A program made the position numbers and the translations under genes. DNA of 51,829 bases from Stutzerimonas stutzeri (GTDB lineage: Bacteria; Pseudomonadota; Gammaproteobacteria; Pseudomonadales; Pseudomonadaceae). The notes below the pieces were generated by a model, which was not told the DNA's origin, did no database searches, and saw only the letters and a program-made list of their open reading frames with translations. Below, piece after piece: positions 30,911 to 39,558 of this stretch (position 1 is its first letter; each line of letters begins with the position of its first letter). The stretch spans positions 1 to 51,829 of the forward strand of contig NZ_JYHV01000006.1 in NCBI RefSeq assembly GCF_000952685.1, given 5' to 3'.

Positions 30911-30951
30911 CCGGGCGATAAAAACGCTTGCACATCGTTTTTATCGCCCGG
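30911..30951. repeat. Perfect 16-bp inverted repeat upstream of the chemoreceptor gene
   Basis: CCGGGCGATAAAAACG at 30911-30926 is exactly complementary to 30936-30951 across a 9-nt spacer. The AT-rich inner half and GC-rich outer half are not like a classic terminator, since the T-run lies inside the arm. The 9-mer CGATAAAAA in both arms occurs a third time, inverted, at 31010-31018, 21 bp before the chemoreceptor start. It may be an operator with an auxiliary half-site, or a stable RNA hairpin. Confidence 0.75.
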
Positions 30952-31039
30952 TAAAAGCCGTTTGCCACCAAGGAACAATGTTCATGGGTGGCAGAGGTGG
31001 TACAACACCTTTTTATCGGATGAAAACAAGAGGCCACCG

Positions 31040-32608
31040 ATGCGCCCTTCCTTCCGCCTTCACCCCAAGGCCTGCCTGCTGCACGCAGCCGCCTTGCTGG
31101 GGCTGTTGTTATTTCATGACTGGATGGGACTGCCGTTCTATCTGACGGTGATCTCGATCATGCTGCTCGCTCTGTGGCCCTGGCTAGGTCCATGGCGTGC
31201 CGGTAGCAACGCCCCCGCTTCGGTCGATACCGGCCTGCAGAGCTCCACCGCGCTGAGCAAGAGCCTTTCTCGTCATACCTGTCACAACGCACTATCGGCC
31301 GCGCAAGTATCGTTTAGCGCCGAGCAGTTGGCCGCGCGCCTGCAGTCGCAGCTGACAGCGATCAGTGAGGTTGCCAATGGCGCAGAAGCGATGACTGCGA
31401 CCGAGCAGGGCAGTGCCTCCCGGGCCCGCCAGGCGCTGGAAGCCGCGGAAGCCGTCCGCCGTAGCAGCGACAGCGGGCGCGCCGAGCTGCAGCATGCAAT
31501 CGAGCGTATGCAGGCGCTCCGCGCGCAGACCCAAGCCAGTCGTGAACTGCTCGACGGGCTCTCGGCGCGCACTGAAGAAATACGACGAATCACCGATGTG
31601 ATCCAGTCCATCGCCAGCCAGACCAACCTGCTTGCGCTCAACGCCGCGATCGAGGCTGCGCGTGCCGGAGAGGCTGGACGCGGCTTTGCGGTGGTAGCCG
31701 ACGAGGTGCGCAACCTCGCTGGGCGTACCAGCAGTGCCACCGACGAAGTCGGGCGGATGGTCAGCGATATCCGTGAACAGAGCGGGGCGGTGGTGAGCCA
31801 CATCCAGAAACAGGCGAGCGAACTCGACGAAGCCGCGGCGCAGATCGCCGGTACCGGGACCCAGCTCAGCGGTATCGCTGACCTGGCCGGCAATGTCGAA
31901 ACGCAGGTGGCGGAAATCACCTCCGGCACGGCCAATAACCATGAGCGGCTCGCACAGCTGTTCGTGGCGCTGGACCAACTGCGCGGAGACGCGCTGGAGA
32001 GCGAAGCTCAGACTCGCCAGCTGGAACAGGCGGCAGAAGCTCTCGTCGGTCAGGCAGAAGCCGTCAGCGAGCAGCTCGCCGAAGTGCAGCTCGATGACTA
32101 TCACCAGAGCATCTTTGACCTGGCGCGTGAAGGCGCAGCCGCCATCGGTGCGCGTTTCGAGGCTGATCTGCAAGCCGGACGGCTCACGCTCGATGACCTT
32201 TTCGATCGCAATTACCAGGCGCAGCCGGGGACCAATCCGGTTCGCTACAGCACCCGCTTCGACCGCTATGCCGACGAAGTCCTGCCGGCGATTCAGGAGC
32301 CACTGCTCGAGCGTAACGATGCGCTGGTCTATGCCATCGCGACTACACCGGACGGCTACGTACCGACCCACAACCGCGCCTTCAGTCAGCCCCTGGTTGG
32401 CGACCCGGAGATCGATAAGGTCAAGAGTCGCAGCAAGCGGCTGTTCAATGACCGCACCGGTGGGCGCTGCGGCAGCCACCAGCGCAAGGTGCTACTGCAG
32501 ACCTACAGCCGCGACACCGGTGAGCTGATGCATGACCTGTCGGTGCCGATCATGGTGGGCAACCGTCATTGGGGTGGCCTGCGATTGGGCTACCGCCCCG
32601 AGCCCTAG
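31040..32608 (+). CDS. Methyl-accepting chemotaxis protein with C-terminal sensor-like domain
   Basis: The 522-aa protein has two short hydrophobic segments (about 12-26 and 31-50) with almost no periplasmic loop, a coiled-coil methylation region, and the highly conserved signalling tip ([20 protein letters not shown], residues 193-212). After the signalling domain it continues with about 150 residues (from about 365) containing [29 protein letters not shown] and [11 protein letters not shown], resembling the C-terminal Cache/PAS-like extension of some cytoplasm-sensing chemoreceptors. The ligand is unknown. ATG 31040 has AGAGG upstream; the longer frame starts inside the repeat-rich leader. 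Confidence 0.88.
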   Translation: MRPSFRLHPKACLLHAAALLGLLLFHDWMGLPFYLTVISIMLLALWPWLGPWRAGSNAPASVDTGLQSSTALSKSLSRHTCHNALSAAQVSFSAEQLAARLQSQLTAISEVANGAEAMTATEQGSASRARQALEAAEAVRRSSDSGRAELQHAIERMQALRAQTQASRELLDGLSARTEEIRRITDVIQSIASQTNLLALNAAIEAARAGEAGRGFAVVADEVRNLAGRTSSATDEVGRMVSDIREQSGAVVSHIQKQASELDEAAAQIAGTGTQLSGIADLAGNVETQVAEITSGTANNHERLAQLFVALDQLRGDALESEAQTRQLEQAAEALVGQAEAVSEQLAEVQLDDYHQSIFDLAREGAAAIGARFEADLQAGRLTLDDLFDRNYQAQPGTNPVRYSTRFDRYADEVLPAIQEPLLERNDALVYAIATTPDGYVPTHNRAFSQPLVGDPEIDKVKSRSKRLFNDRTGGRCGSHQRKVLLQTYSRDTGELMHDLSVPIMVGNRHWGGLRLGYRPEP

Positions 32609-32728
32609 CGGGTTAATGGTGTGTTGGCACAAGCGCCTTGGCCTTTGGCAGCCATCTACCATAGGCGGCCCCCCTACAGATCGACAGGCTGGCTAAGCTT
32701 GCAGCACAAGGCCTTCCGGAGCGCACCC

Positions 32729-33253
32729 ATGAAAACCCTGACTGATCACCTGGCGCAGTACGCCGCTTATCACCGTGATCCGCGCAATCTGCTCACGCAT
32801 TTCATCGGCATCCCGATGATCGTGCTGGCCGTCGCGGTCCTGCTGTCGCGACCCGGCGTAGAGGTTTCCGGGCTTTGGTTGAGTCCGGTTGCTGCGGTTG
32901 CAGTGGGCGCCACCTTGTTCTATCTGCGGTTGGACTTACGCTTCGGCGTACTCATGGGGGCCCTGCTATTACTTTGCGTCTGGATCGGCGCGCAGCTGGC
33001 GCAGGCGTCGACGACGCTTTGGCTGAGCGCGGGGATCGGGTTGTTCGTGGTGGGTTGGATCTTCCAGTTCGTCGGGCATTACTTCGAAGGGCGCAAGCCG
33101 GCGTTCGTCGATGATCTGAGCGGGTTGATCATCGGGCCATTGTTCGTCGCGGCTGAACTGGGTTTCATGCTCGGCCTGCGTGAGCCGCTGCGTCAGGCCA
33201 TCGAGGCCCGGGTCGGGCCGGTACGGCTGCGCCAGCGTCCGATCGACGCCTGA
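32729..33253 (+). CDS. Mpo1-like (DUF962) membrane protein
   Basis: The 174-aa protein begins with the DUF962/Mpo1 signature (YAAYHRDPRNLLTHFIGIP, about 11-29) containing conserved His residues, has four hydrophobic helices and a second motif FQFVGHYFEGRKPAF (about 111-125) with further His residues. Yeast Mpo1 is an Fe(II)-dependent dioxygenase in fatty acid alpha-oxidation; bacterial members probably keep the His cluster but their role is unproven. ATG 32729 gives the family N-terminus. It converges on the 33258 gene with a 4-bp gap. Confidence 0.85.
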   Translation: MKTLTDHLAQYAAYHRDPRNLLTHFIGIPMIVLAVAVLLSRPGVEVSGLWLSPVAAVAVGATLFYLRLDLRFGVLMGALLLLCVWIGAQLAQASTTLWLSAGIGLFVVGWIFQFVGHYFEGRKPAFVDDLSGLIIGPLFVAAELGFMLGLREPLRQAIEARVGPVRLRQRPIDA

Positions 33254-33257
33254 ACGT

Positions 33258-34004
33258 TTAATCCGGCGCGAGCGCCATCCACTGATCGCTGAGGCTGCGG
33301 GCATGGCGATCAACCATGATCGGCGCAAAGGCCCGGCCCGAGGCCGTGTTGAAACTGTTGTTGCCACTGTTCATGTCTTCGAGCGCCACCTTGAGAAAAT
33401 CCCAGCGGGTCTTCAGCTTGGCGATAGCCGGATTCGACTGGCCGTCCAAGGCGGCGAGCTGCTTGTCGATCGAAGGCACCAGGAGCCGTTCATCCTGGCC
33501 GAGGTAAGTGTCCGGTTGCTCCCGGGCGGTTTCGAAGGAGCCGACGTAGGCACGGCTCAGGTACTGAACGGTCAGGTATTCCACCTTGGCGGGCAGTTCG
33601 GCGCGGACATCGGCGCCCTGCTGGCTGCGCACCGCCGTCAGGAAGTCGCGCAGCGCCTTGCTCATGTGCAACGGCCAGCCCCAGGGCACATCGTCTTCTT
33701 CGTAACCGAAGCCTGCTCCCTCGCGCAGTGTGGCCTGCAAGGCCTGATGCAGTTCGCGCAGTTCGTTGCTGGCGCCGGGGAAGTTGTCTACGGTGTCGGC
33801 CAGCGCCTTGAGGTCGCTTTCCATGCGGGCCAGGTGTGCTTTCTGAAAGCCTTCGCCGCGGTAGAGAAGGAGGCTGCTGGTGGCTCGGTTGGCATGAATC
33901 TGCATGCTTTCCAGCGCGGTGAACGTCTGCGCCTGCGCAGAGTTGAGCAGTGCTGGGAACCAGCTCGCCAGTACAACCGCCATCCATATCCATCTGCGAT
34001 GCAT
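33258..34004 (-). CDS. Secreted hypothetical protein
   Basis: The 248-aa protein has a clear Sec signal peptide (RRWIWMAVVLASWFPALLNSAQA, cleaved near residue 25) and a mature part that is mainly helical without recognised domain. AAGGAG lies 7 nt before ATG 34004, which fixes the start. It lies 176 bp downstream of a phospholipase D-like lipoprotein on the same strand, with an 8-bp inverted repeat in between. A periplasmic location is inferred; no function is assigned. Confidence 0.75.
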   Translation of the reverse strand: MHRRWIWMAVVLASWFPALLNSAQAQTFTALESMQIHANRATSSLLLYRGEGFQKAHLARMESDLKALADTVDNFPGASNELRELHQALQATLREGAGFGYEEDDVPWGWPLHMSKALRDFLTAVRSQQGADVRAELPAKVEYLTVQYLSRAYVGSFETAREQPDTYLGQDERLLVPSIDKQLAALDGQSNPAIAKLKTRWDFLKVALEDMNSGNNSFNTASGRAFAPIMVDRHARSLSDQWMALAPD

Positions 34005-34038
34005 GTCGCGCTCCTTTTTTATTCTTATAGAAGCAATG

Positions 34039-34063
34039 TGCCGTACTCGGCATCGGTACGGCA
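34039..34063. repeat. Perfect 8-bp inverted repeat upstream of the secreted-protein gene
   Basis: TGCCGTAC at 34039-34046 and GTACGGCA at 34056-34063 flank a 9-nt spacer. On the minus strand it is followed by an AT-rich segment containing TATAAG just before the gene start at 34004, so it may be an operator next to that promoter or a weak terminator of the upstream gene. Confidence 0.4.
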
Positions 34064-34180
34064 GCCTATCCAGCTGAAGGCATCTTGGTATCACTCGAAG
34101 GGGTGAAATCAAGCGGAGCGGCCATTTGGCCGGCAATCTTGGCCGGATCGCCATGAAACGCTGCGATGTGCCGCTGTCGC

Positions 34181-35731
34181 CTAGAGCATTCGCTCCAGCC
34201 CGATAAGCTGGCTGAACCAGGCATTGATCCGCCGCCAGGTGCCGCCGGGCTCATTCAGCAACACCTTGCGTCGCTCGTTGTCTTCGGCAATCCAGGCCAG
34301 TCGCTTGCGGCCGTCAACCTCGACCAGCCGCACTTCGTAGCTCACGGTGGGCGAGGTGCCTTCGAGGGTCAGCCGCTGTACCTCGCTGGCCAGCTCGCGA
34401 CTTTTGATCAGGACGCCGACTTCGGTATTCCAGAGAATCGAACGAGGATCGAAATTCAACGAGCCGAGGAAGACTTCCTGCCGGTCGAACACCGCGGCCT
34501 TGCTGTGCAAGCTCGACTCCGACTCGCCGCCCAGGTTGTACGAGGCCTCTTGATCGGGTTGCCGGCGCAGCTCGAACAACCGCACCCCCGCCTCGAGCAG
34601 TGGGCGACGATAGGGCGCATAACCGCCATGGACCAGAGGCACGTCAGTCGCTTCCAGAGAATTGGTCAGGATGCGGATTGCTACACCACTCTCGGCCTGG
34701 CGACTGAGGTAGTCCACGCCGTCCTCCGTGGGGACGAAATAAGCGGAAATCAGCGTCATCTCGCGGGTTACGGCTTCCATGCTCGGGCGCAGGCGAGCGG
34801 TCAACAGCAGGTGCTCATCGGGAATCCCGCTGGCGTTGATCTTATCCGGGTGATCCCACATCGCCTCTCCGGGCGCCCAGATCAGATCCTGCAACCACTG
34901 CGTGGACGCCGGTCCCTCCAGATCGGCCATCAGATGATAGTAGCGTCGCGGGTCCTTCTGCCGCTCGGCGTCGAGATAGCGTGTGATCTGCCGACGGGCC
35001 TCATCCAATGCCTCGGTACGAGGCGGGCTGCGCAGAAAGTGCTGAATAGGGATGCTAAGCGGATGGTTCCAGTATTGGTCGAAGCTAATCGCCAGCTGCC
35101 GGGCAACCGGTCCGGCACCGAGCAGGTCGATGTCGGTGAAGTTCAGGCCTTTGTCGGCATCGAAATATTCGTCGCCGAGGTTGCGACCACCGACGATGGC
35201 GAGGCTGCTGTCGGCCAGCATTAACTTGTTGTGCATGCGTCGGTGCTGTTGCGAGAGGTGCAGCAGCCGCCCGAGGGAGCGGGTGATGAAGTTGCTGCGG
35301 CCGAGATGCAACGGGTTGAATACGCGGATAAGGATGTTCGGATGCGCCGCCAGGGTTGCGATCTGGTAATCGCTGCCATCGCTGGCGGTGTCATCGAGGA
35401 GCAGACGGACCCTGACGCCGCGGTCGGCAGCCTCGAGCAATTCATCGATCAGCGCCCGGGTGCTGAGGCCGTCGTGAACGATGTAGTACTGCACGTCAAG
35501 GCTGGTCTCGGCCGCCCGAATCATCCTCACCCGCGCCGCGAACGCTTCGGCACTGGTCGGCAGCAGGCGGAAGCCAGAATGCCCGACCGGCTGGCGCGCG
35601 GCCAGCGAATCGACTTGTCGGGTCAGTTCAGAATCCTGACTCGACAGTGCATAGGACGGGGGTGCGGGCACAATCTGCCCGGCGCAGCCAGCCAGCAACA
35701 GCATTGCCACAAGCACCAAATGTATGCGCAA
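34181..35731 (-). CDS. Phospholipase D-family lipoprotein (cardiolipin synthase-like)
   Basis: The 516-aa protein carries a lipoprotein signal with lipobox LLAGC (Cys16) and two HKD motifs: HNKLMLAD starting at His167 and HSKAAVFD starting at His409, each followed by the usual glycine/asparagine element (GGRN, GSLNFD). This is the bacterial PLD/ClsC-like organisation. The preferred start is TTG at 35731, with a strong GGAG 6 nt before it; this puts the lipobox at the normal distance, whereas longer readings do not. The substrate is probably a phospholipid in the envelope. It is 61 bp downstream of the pauB-like gene. Confidence 0.87.
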   Translation of the reverse strand: MRIHLVLVAMLLLAGCAGQIVPAPPSYALSSQDSELTRQVDSLAARQPVGHSGFRLLPTSAEAFAARVRMIRAAETSLDVQYYIVHDGLSTRALIDELLEAADRGVRVRLLLDDTASDGSDYQIATLAAHPNILIRVFNPLHLGRSNFITRSLGRLLHLSQQHRRMHNKLMLADSSLAIVGGRNLGDEYFDADKGLNFTDIDLLGAGPVARQLAISFDQYWNHPLSIPIQHFLRSPPRTEALDEARRQITRYLDAERQKDPRRYYHLMADLEGPASTQWLQDLIWAPGEAMWDHPDKINASGIPDEHLLLTARLRPSMEAVTREMTLISAYFVPTEDGVDYLSRQAESGVAIRILTNSLEATDVPLVHGGYAPYRRPLLEAGVRLFELRRQPDQEASYNLGGESESSLHSKAAVFDRQEVFLGSLNFDPRSILWNTEVGVLIKSRELASEVQRLTLEGTSPTVSYEVRLVEVDGRKRLAWIAEDNERRKVLLNEPGGTWRRINAWFSQLIGLERML

Positions 35732-35792
35732 GGTCCGCTCCTTTTCGTTGTTGTCGGTCCTTGGCAATTGGACGCCAGCGCAACGGCGAAAT

Positions 35793-37100
35793 TCAGAACT
35801 GGTCCTTGAGCCGGTACCACAGCATGCCCAGCGCCAGCAGGGGTGAGCGCAGCCGCTGACCGCCCGGGAAGGTCGGGTGCGGTACGCCGGCGAACAGATC
35901 GAAACGGCCCTGGGCCTGGCCGCTGATGGCCTCGGCGAGCAATCGGCCGGCCAGGTGGGTGGCGTTCAATCCATGGCCGGAATAGGCCTGGGCGTAATAG
36001 ACGTTGGGGTGATCCGACAGCCGTCCGATCTGCGGCAACCGGTTCGCACCGATGCCGATCATGCCGCCCCATTGGTAATCGATGCGGGCGTCCCGCAACT
36101 GCGGGAACACCTCGAGCATCTTCGGCTGCATGTAGGCGGTGATGTCTTTCGGATCGCGACCGGAATAGTGGCAGGCACCGCCGAATAGCAGGCGACCGTC
36201 GGCCGAGAGACGGAAGTAATCGAGCGCCACCCGCTGATCGCAGACCGCCATGTTCTGCGGCAGCAATTCGCGCCTTAACGTCTCGGGCAACGGCTCGGTG
36301 GCGATGATATAGCTGCCGGCGGGCAGCACTTTGCCTGCCAATGTCGGGTTGAGGTTGCCCAGATAGGCATTGCAGGCCAGCACCAACTGTCCCGCGCGGA
36401 CACTGCCCTGTGCGGTATGCGCGCGCACCGTGGGACCGTATTCGATGCGCTCTACCGCCGAGCCTTCGAACAGTCGCACGCCCAGCGATTGCGCCGCGGC
36501 CGCTTCACCCAGCGCCAGATTGAGCGGATGCAGATGCCCAGAGCCCATGTCGACCAGTCCGCCGAGATAGCGATCGGAGCCGATCACTTGGTGTATTTCG
36601 GTCCGAGGAACCAGGCGCAGCGAATGCTGATAGCCGAGGCGTTCGAGATCGGCATGCTCTGCCTTGAAACCTTCGACATGCCGTGGCTTGGTCGCCAGAT
36701 CGCAATAACCCCAGGTCAGGTCGCAGTCGATGGCGTAGCGCTCGATGCGTTGGCGAACGATGTCGACGGCTTCGAAACCCATGCGTTTGAGCGCGTCTAC
36801 GCCATCGGCTCCCAGCACCGGTTGGAACTGCTCCACATCGTGGCCAACGCCGCGGATCAGCTGGCCTCCGTTGCGGCCGCTAGCCCCCCAGCCGATCCGA
36901 TGCGCTTCCAGCAGGACCACCGAAAGGCCGCGCTCGGCCAGTTCAATGGCCGTATTGAGGCCGCTGAAGCCCCCGCCGACGATGCAGACGTCCGCCTCCT
37001 GCTCGCCCTGCAGCGGGGCGAAGTCGAGCGCGCGATTGGCGCTGGCAGCGTAATAGGACGGGGCGTGTTGCAGCGCCTGGACGATCGTGTGCCGGGTCAT
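35793..37100 (-). CDS. pauB: FAD-dependent oxidoreductase, gamma-glutamylpolyamine oxidase type
   Basis: The 435-aa protein has an N-terminal FAD-binding Rossmann motif VCIVGGGFSGLNTAIELAERG (residues 38-58, core GGGFSG) and the DAO-family GASGRNGGQLIRGVG. It matches the OrdL/PuuB group. In P. aeruginosa the gene next to dadR is pauB4, one of several oxidases acting on gamma-glutamylated polyamines; position plus family suggest the same. ATG 37100 gives the standard N-terminus. It follows dadR by 83 bp on the same strand, and pauR, the polyamine-pathway repressor, lies 2.5 kb away. Confidence 0.82.
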   Translation of the reverse strand: MTRHTIVQALQHAPSYYAASANRALDFAPLQGEQEADVCIVGGGFSGLNTAIELAERGLSVVLLEAHRIGWGASGRNGGQLIRGVGHDVEQFQPVLGADGVDALKRMGFEAVDIVRQRIERYAIDCDLTWGYCDLATKPRHVEGFKAEHADLERLGYQHSLRLVPRTEIHQVIGSDRYLGGLVDMGSGHLHPLNLALGEAAAAQSLGVRLFEGSAVERIEYGPTVRAHTAQGSVRAGQLVLACNAYLGNLNPTLAGKVLPAGSYIIATEPLPETLRRELLPQNMAVCDQRVALDYFRLSADGRLLFGGACHYSGRDPKDITAYMQPKMLEVFPQLRDARIDYQWGGMIGIGANRLPQIGRLSDHPNVYYAQAYSGHGLNATHLAGRLLAEAISGQAQGRFDLFAGVPHPTFPGGQRLRSPLLALGMLWYRLKDQF

Positions 37101-37183
37101 GATGGTCGAGCCTTGGACTGGGTGCCTGGCCCGAAGGGTAGACCGGGGCGTGACCTCGAGGCAAAGCTGCGGACTCGCTGTCG

Positions 37184-37672
37184 TCAATCCGGTACCGGCA
37201 GTTCGAGTGACTCCTTCACCTCTTCCATGACGATGTAGCTTTTCGATTCGCGGACATGCGGCAGCTTGAGCAGGATGTCGCCCAGCAGTTTTCGATACGA
37301 CGCCATTTCCGAGATGCGTGCCTTGATCAGGTAATCGAAGTCGCCCGATACCAGATGGCATTCGAGCACGTGCGGCAACTTGAGCACGGCGCGGCGGAAC
37401 TCTTCGAAGATATCCCCGGATTTGTAGGCCAGGCTGATCTCGACGAATACCAGTAGCCCGCCCTTGAGGTGCTGCGGGTTCAGTCGCGCGGTGTATCCCA
37501 TGATGATGCCCTCGCGCTCCAGGCGGCGCACGCGCTCGGTGCAGGGCGTTGTGGACAGGCCGATGCGCTCGCCAAGCTCGGTGAAGGGCATACGTCCTTC
37601 GGCTTGTAGCAGGCGCAGGATCTGGCGGTCGAGTTTGTCCAATTCTCGGCGGGTCTGATGCTTGGTGCGCAT
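37184..37672 (-). CDS. dadR: Lrp/AsnC-family regulator DadR
   Basis: The 162-aa protein has an N-terminal winged helix (LDRQILRLLQAEGRM, FTELGERIGLSTTPCTERVRRLE) and a C-terminal RAM/AsnC ligand domain (HVLECHLVSGDFDYLIKARI). Length and position divergent from dadA match DadR, the L-alanine-responsive activator of the dadAX operon in P. aeruginosa. ATG 37672 is chosen because it gives the family length; the upstream ATG (37720) lies in the shared promoter. Confidence 0.92.
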   Translation of the reverse strand: MRTKHQTRRELDKLDRQILRLLQAEGRMPFTELGERIGLSTTPCTERVRRLEREGIIMGYTARLNPQHLKGGLLVFVEISLAYKSGDIFEEFRRAVLKLPHVLECHLVSGDFDYLIKARISEMASYRKLLGDILLKLPHVRESKSYIVMEEVKESLELPVPD

Positions 37673-37734
37673 AGGCGTATCGCCTCCAAATAAGGCTTTT
37701 CTGGCGTGAATAAATCGCAAAGATAGCGTTTTAT

Positions 37735-37751
37735 ATGGTGAATACCACTAT
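37735..37751. promoter_or_regulatory. Candidate DadR operator
   Basis: ATGGTG (37735-37740) and CACTAT (37746-37751) form an imperfect dyad (5 of 6 pairs) around AATAC in the AT-rich dadR/dadA intergenic region, with TATACT (37763-37768) just downstream as a possible -10. Lrp-family operators are typically AT-rich dyads of about this size. Assignment is by position only. Confidence 0.35.
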
Positions 37752-37820
37752 GTTGCGCTTTTTATACTCCGCATTAATAGTGACTCGAACAGTCCGGTCG
37801 AGGCCGGGCGGGAGGCGGCG

Positions 37821-39119
37821 ATGCGTGTTCTGGTGATGGGTGGCGGCGTAATTGGCACTACCAGTGCCTATTATCTGGCGCGTGCGGGGTTTGAAGTGGT
37901 GGTTGTCGACCGCCAGCCCGCCGTGGCGATGGAGACCAGCTTCGCCAACGCCGGCCAAGTGTCGCCTGGCTATGCCTCGCCCTGGGCTGCACCGGGTGTG
38001 CCGCTGAAGGCCATGAAATGGTTGATGCAGCGCCATGCACCGCTGGCCATCAAGCTTACCGGTGATATCCAGCAGTACCTGTGGATGGCGCAGATGCTGC
38101 GCAATTGCACGGCGGCGCGCTACGCGGTGAACAAGGAGCGCATGGTACGGCTGTCCGAATACAGCCGTGATTGCCTCGACGAGCTGCGTGCCGAAACCGG
38201 TATCGACTACGAAGGCCGGCAGTGCGGCACCACCCAACTGTTCCGCACCCAGGCCCAGCTGGATAACGCGGCCAAGGACATCGCCGTCCTGAAAGCATCG
38301 GGCGTGCCCTACGAGCTGCTCGATCGGGCCGGCATCGCCCGGGTCGAGCCTGCCCTGGCGCGTGTGGCGGACAAGCTCAGCGGCGCGCTGCGTCTCCCCA
38401 ACGATCAGACCGGCGACTGCCAGCTGTTTACAACCAGGCTGGCGGGGATGGCGCGCGAGCTGGGCGTGGAGTTCCGCTTCAACCAGGACATTCAACGTCT
38501 GGAATACTCAGGCGACCGCCTCGACGGTGTCTGGATCGACGGCAGGCTGGAAAAGGCTGATCGCTACGTGTTGGCGCTGGGCAGCTACAGCCCGCAGATG
38601 CTCAAGCCATTGGGCATTCATGCGCCGGTTTATCCGCTCAAGGGCTACTCGCTTACCGTACCGATCAGCGATCCGGCCATGGCGCCGGTGTCGACGGTGC
38701 TCGATGAAACCTACAAAGTCGCCATTACCCGCTTCGATCAGCGGATCCGCGTCGGTGGCATGGCCGAAATCGCCGGCCATGACCTGTCGCTGAACCCGCG
38801 CCGGCGCGAAACCCTGGAGATGGTAGTCGGTGACCTGTTCCCGCTGGGCGGCAATCCGGGCAGCGCTGAGCTCTGGACCGGTTTGCGCCCGGCGACCCCG
38901 GACGGCACGCCGATCATTGGCGCCACCGCCTATCGCAACCTGTATTTGAACACCGGACACGGTACCCTTGGCTGGACCATGGCCTGTGGTTCCGGGCGCG
39001 TGCTCGCCGACTTGCTGGCGAAAAAACGCACCCAGATCAGTACCGATGGCCTGGATATCTCTCGTTACGGCACGACCAAGGAGTCCCGCAAGCATGCCCA
39101 TACAGCGCCTGCACACTAA
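37821..39119 (+). CDS. dadA: D-amino acid dehydrogenase, FAD subunit
   Basis: The 432-aa protein starts with the FAD-binding motif [21 protein letters not shown] (residues 3-23, core GGGVIG) and contains [20 protein letters not shown], the DadA signature, and the C-terminal [14 protein letters not shown]. It oxidises D-alanine and other D-amino acids to keto acids, passing electrons to the respiratory chain. GGGAGG lies just before ATG 37821. It is divergent from dadR and overlaps the next gene (RidA family) by 26 bp. Confidence 0.96.
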   Translation: MRVLVMGGGVIGTTSAYYLARAGFEVVVVDRQPAVAMETSFANAGQVSPGYASPWAAPGVPLKAMKWLMQRHAPLAIKLTGDIQQYLWMAQMLRNCTAARYAVNKERMVRLSEYSRDCLDELRAETGIDYEGRQCGTTQLFRTQAQLDNAAKDIAVLKASGVPYELLDRAGIARVEPALARVADKLSGALRLPNDQTGDCQLFTTRLAGMARELGVEFRFNQDIQRLEYSGDRLDGVWIDGRLEKADRYVLALGSYSPQMLKPLGIHAPVYPLKGYSLTVPISDPAMAPVSTVLDETYKVAITRFDQRIRVGGMAEIAGHDLSLNPRRRETLEMVVGDLFPLGGNPGSAELWTGLRPATPDGTPIIGATAYRNLYLNTGHGTLGWTMACGSGRVLADLLAKKRTQISTDGLDISRYGTTKESRKHAHTAPAH

Positions 39120-39450
39120 TTCACGCATGAGTCAGATCGTCATCAACCGCGGAACCGTCTATCTGGCCGGACAGGTGGGTGAAGACATGAGCGCGGGCAT
39201 CGAACAGCAGACCCGCGAGACGCTCGATAACATCGAGCGGCTGCTGCGCCAGGCCGGTACCGACAAGCAGCACATCCTATCGGTGACCATCTATCTCAAG
39301 GACATCGAAGCCGATTTCGCCGGCATGAACGCCGTATGGGACACCTGGTTGCCCGACGGGGTGGCGCCGGCCCGCGCTACCGTCGAAGCCAAGTTGTGCG
39401 AGCCGGAGATTCTGGTCGAGCTTTCGGTGGTCGCCGCGCTGCCGGAATAA
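39094..39450 (+). CDS. RidA-family protein of the dad operon
   Basis: The 118-aa protein begins [17 protein letters not shown] and has the RidA-family core ([25 protein letters not shown] with the family Arg). ATG 39094 is preferred over the internal ATG at 39127 because AAGGAG lies 10 nt upstream and this N-terminus resembles Pseudomonas homologues; it overlaps the end of dadA by 26 bp in another frame. A likely role is hydrolysis of imines released by DadA. In P. aeruginosa the next gene is dadX, which is absent here. Confidence 0.88.
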   Translation: MPIQRLHTNSRMSQIVINRGTVYLAGQVGEDMSAGIEQQTRETLDNIERLLRQAGTDKQHILSVTIYLKDIEADFAGMNAVWDTWLPDGVAPARATVEAKLCEPEILVELSVVAALPE

Positions 39451-39490
39451 GTGGTCTGGATCTAACCCGTCAGCATTTCGTCCTGGTGTG

Positions 39491-39519
39491 TTGAAAATAC
39501 TGAACGCCCTCGCCATCAT
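39491..39519 (+). promoter_or_regulatory. Putative promoter of pauR
   Basis: TTGAAA at 39491-39496 and CATCAT at 39514-39519 are separated by 17 bp, 39 bp before the pauR start. The match to a sigma-70 promoter is moderate (5/6 and 4/6). Confidence 0.4.
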
Positions 39520-39558
39520 AGCGCCTCTGTTTATCGCGCTTGATTGGGGGCTCCCGTA

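Noticed and set aside
30914..30921. FliA (sigma-28) promoter before the chemoreceptor
   Set aside because: GGCGATAA is a good -10-like match, but the nearest TAAA is 12 bp upstream rather than about 15, and the same element occurs in both arms of a palindrome, so the match is probably a by-product of the repeat.
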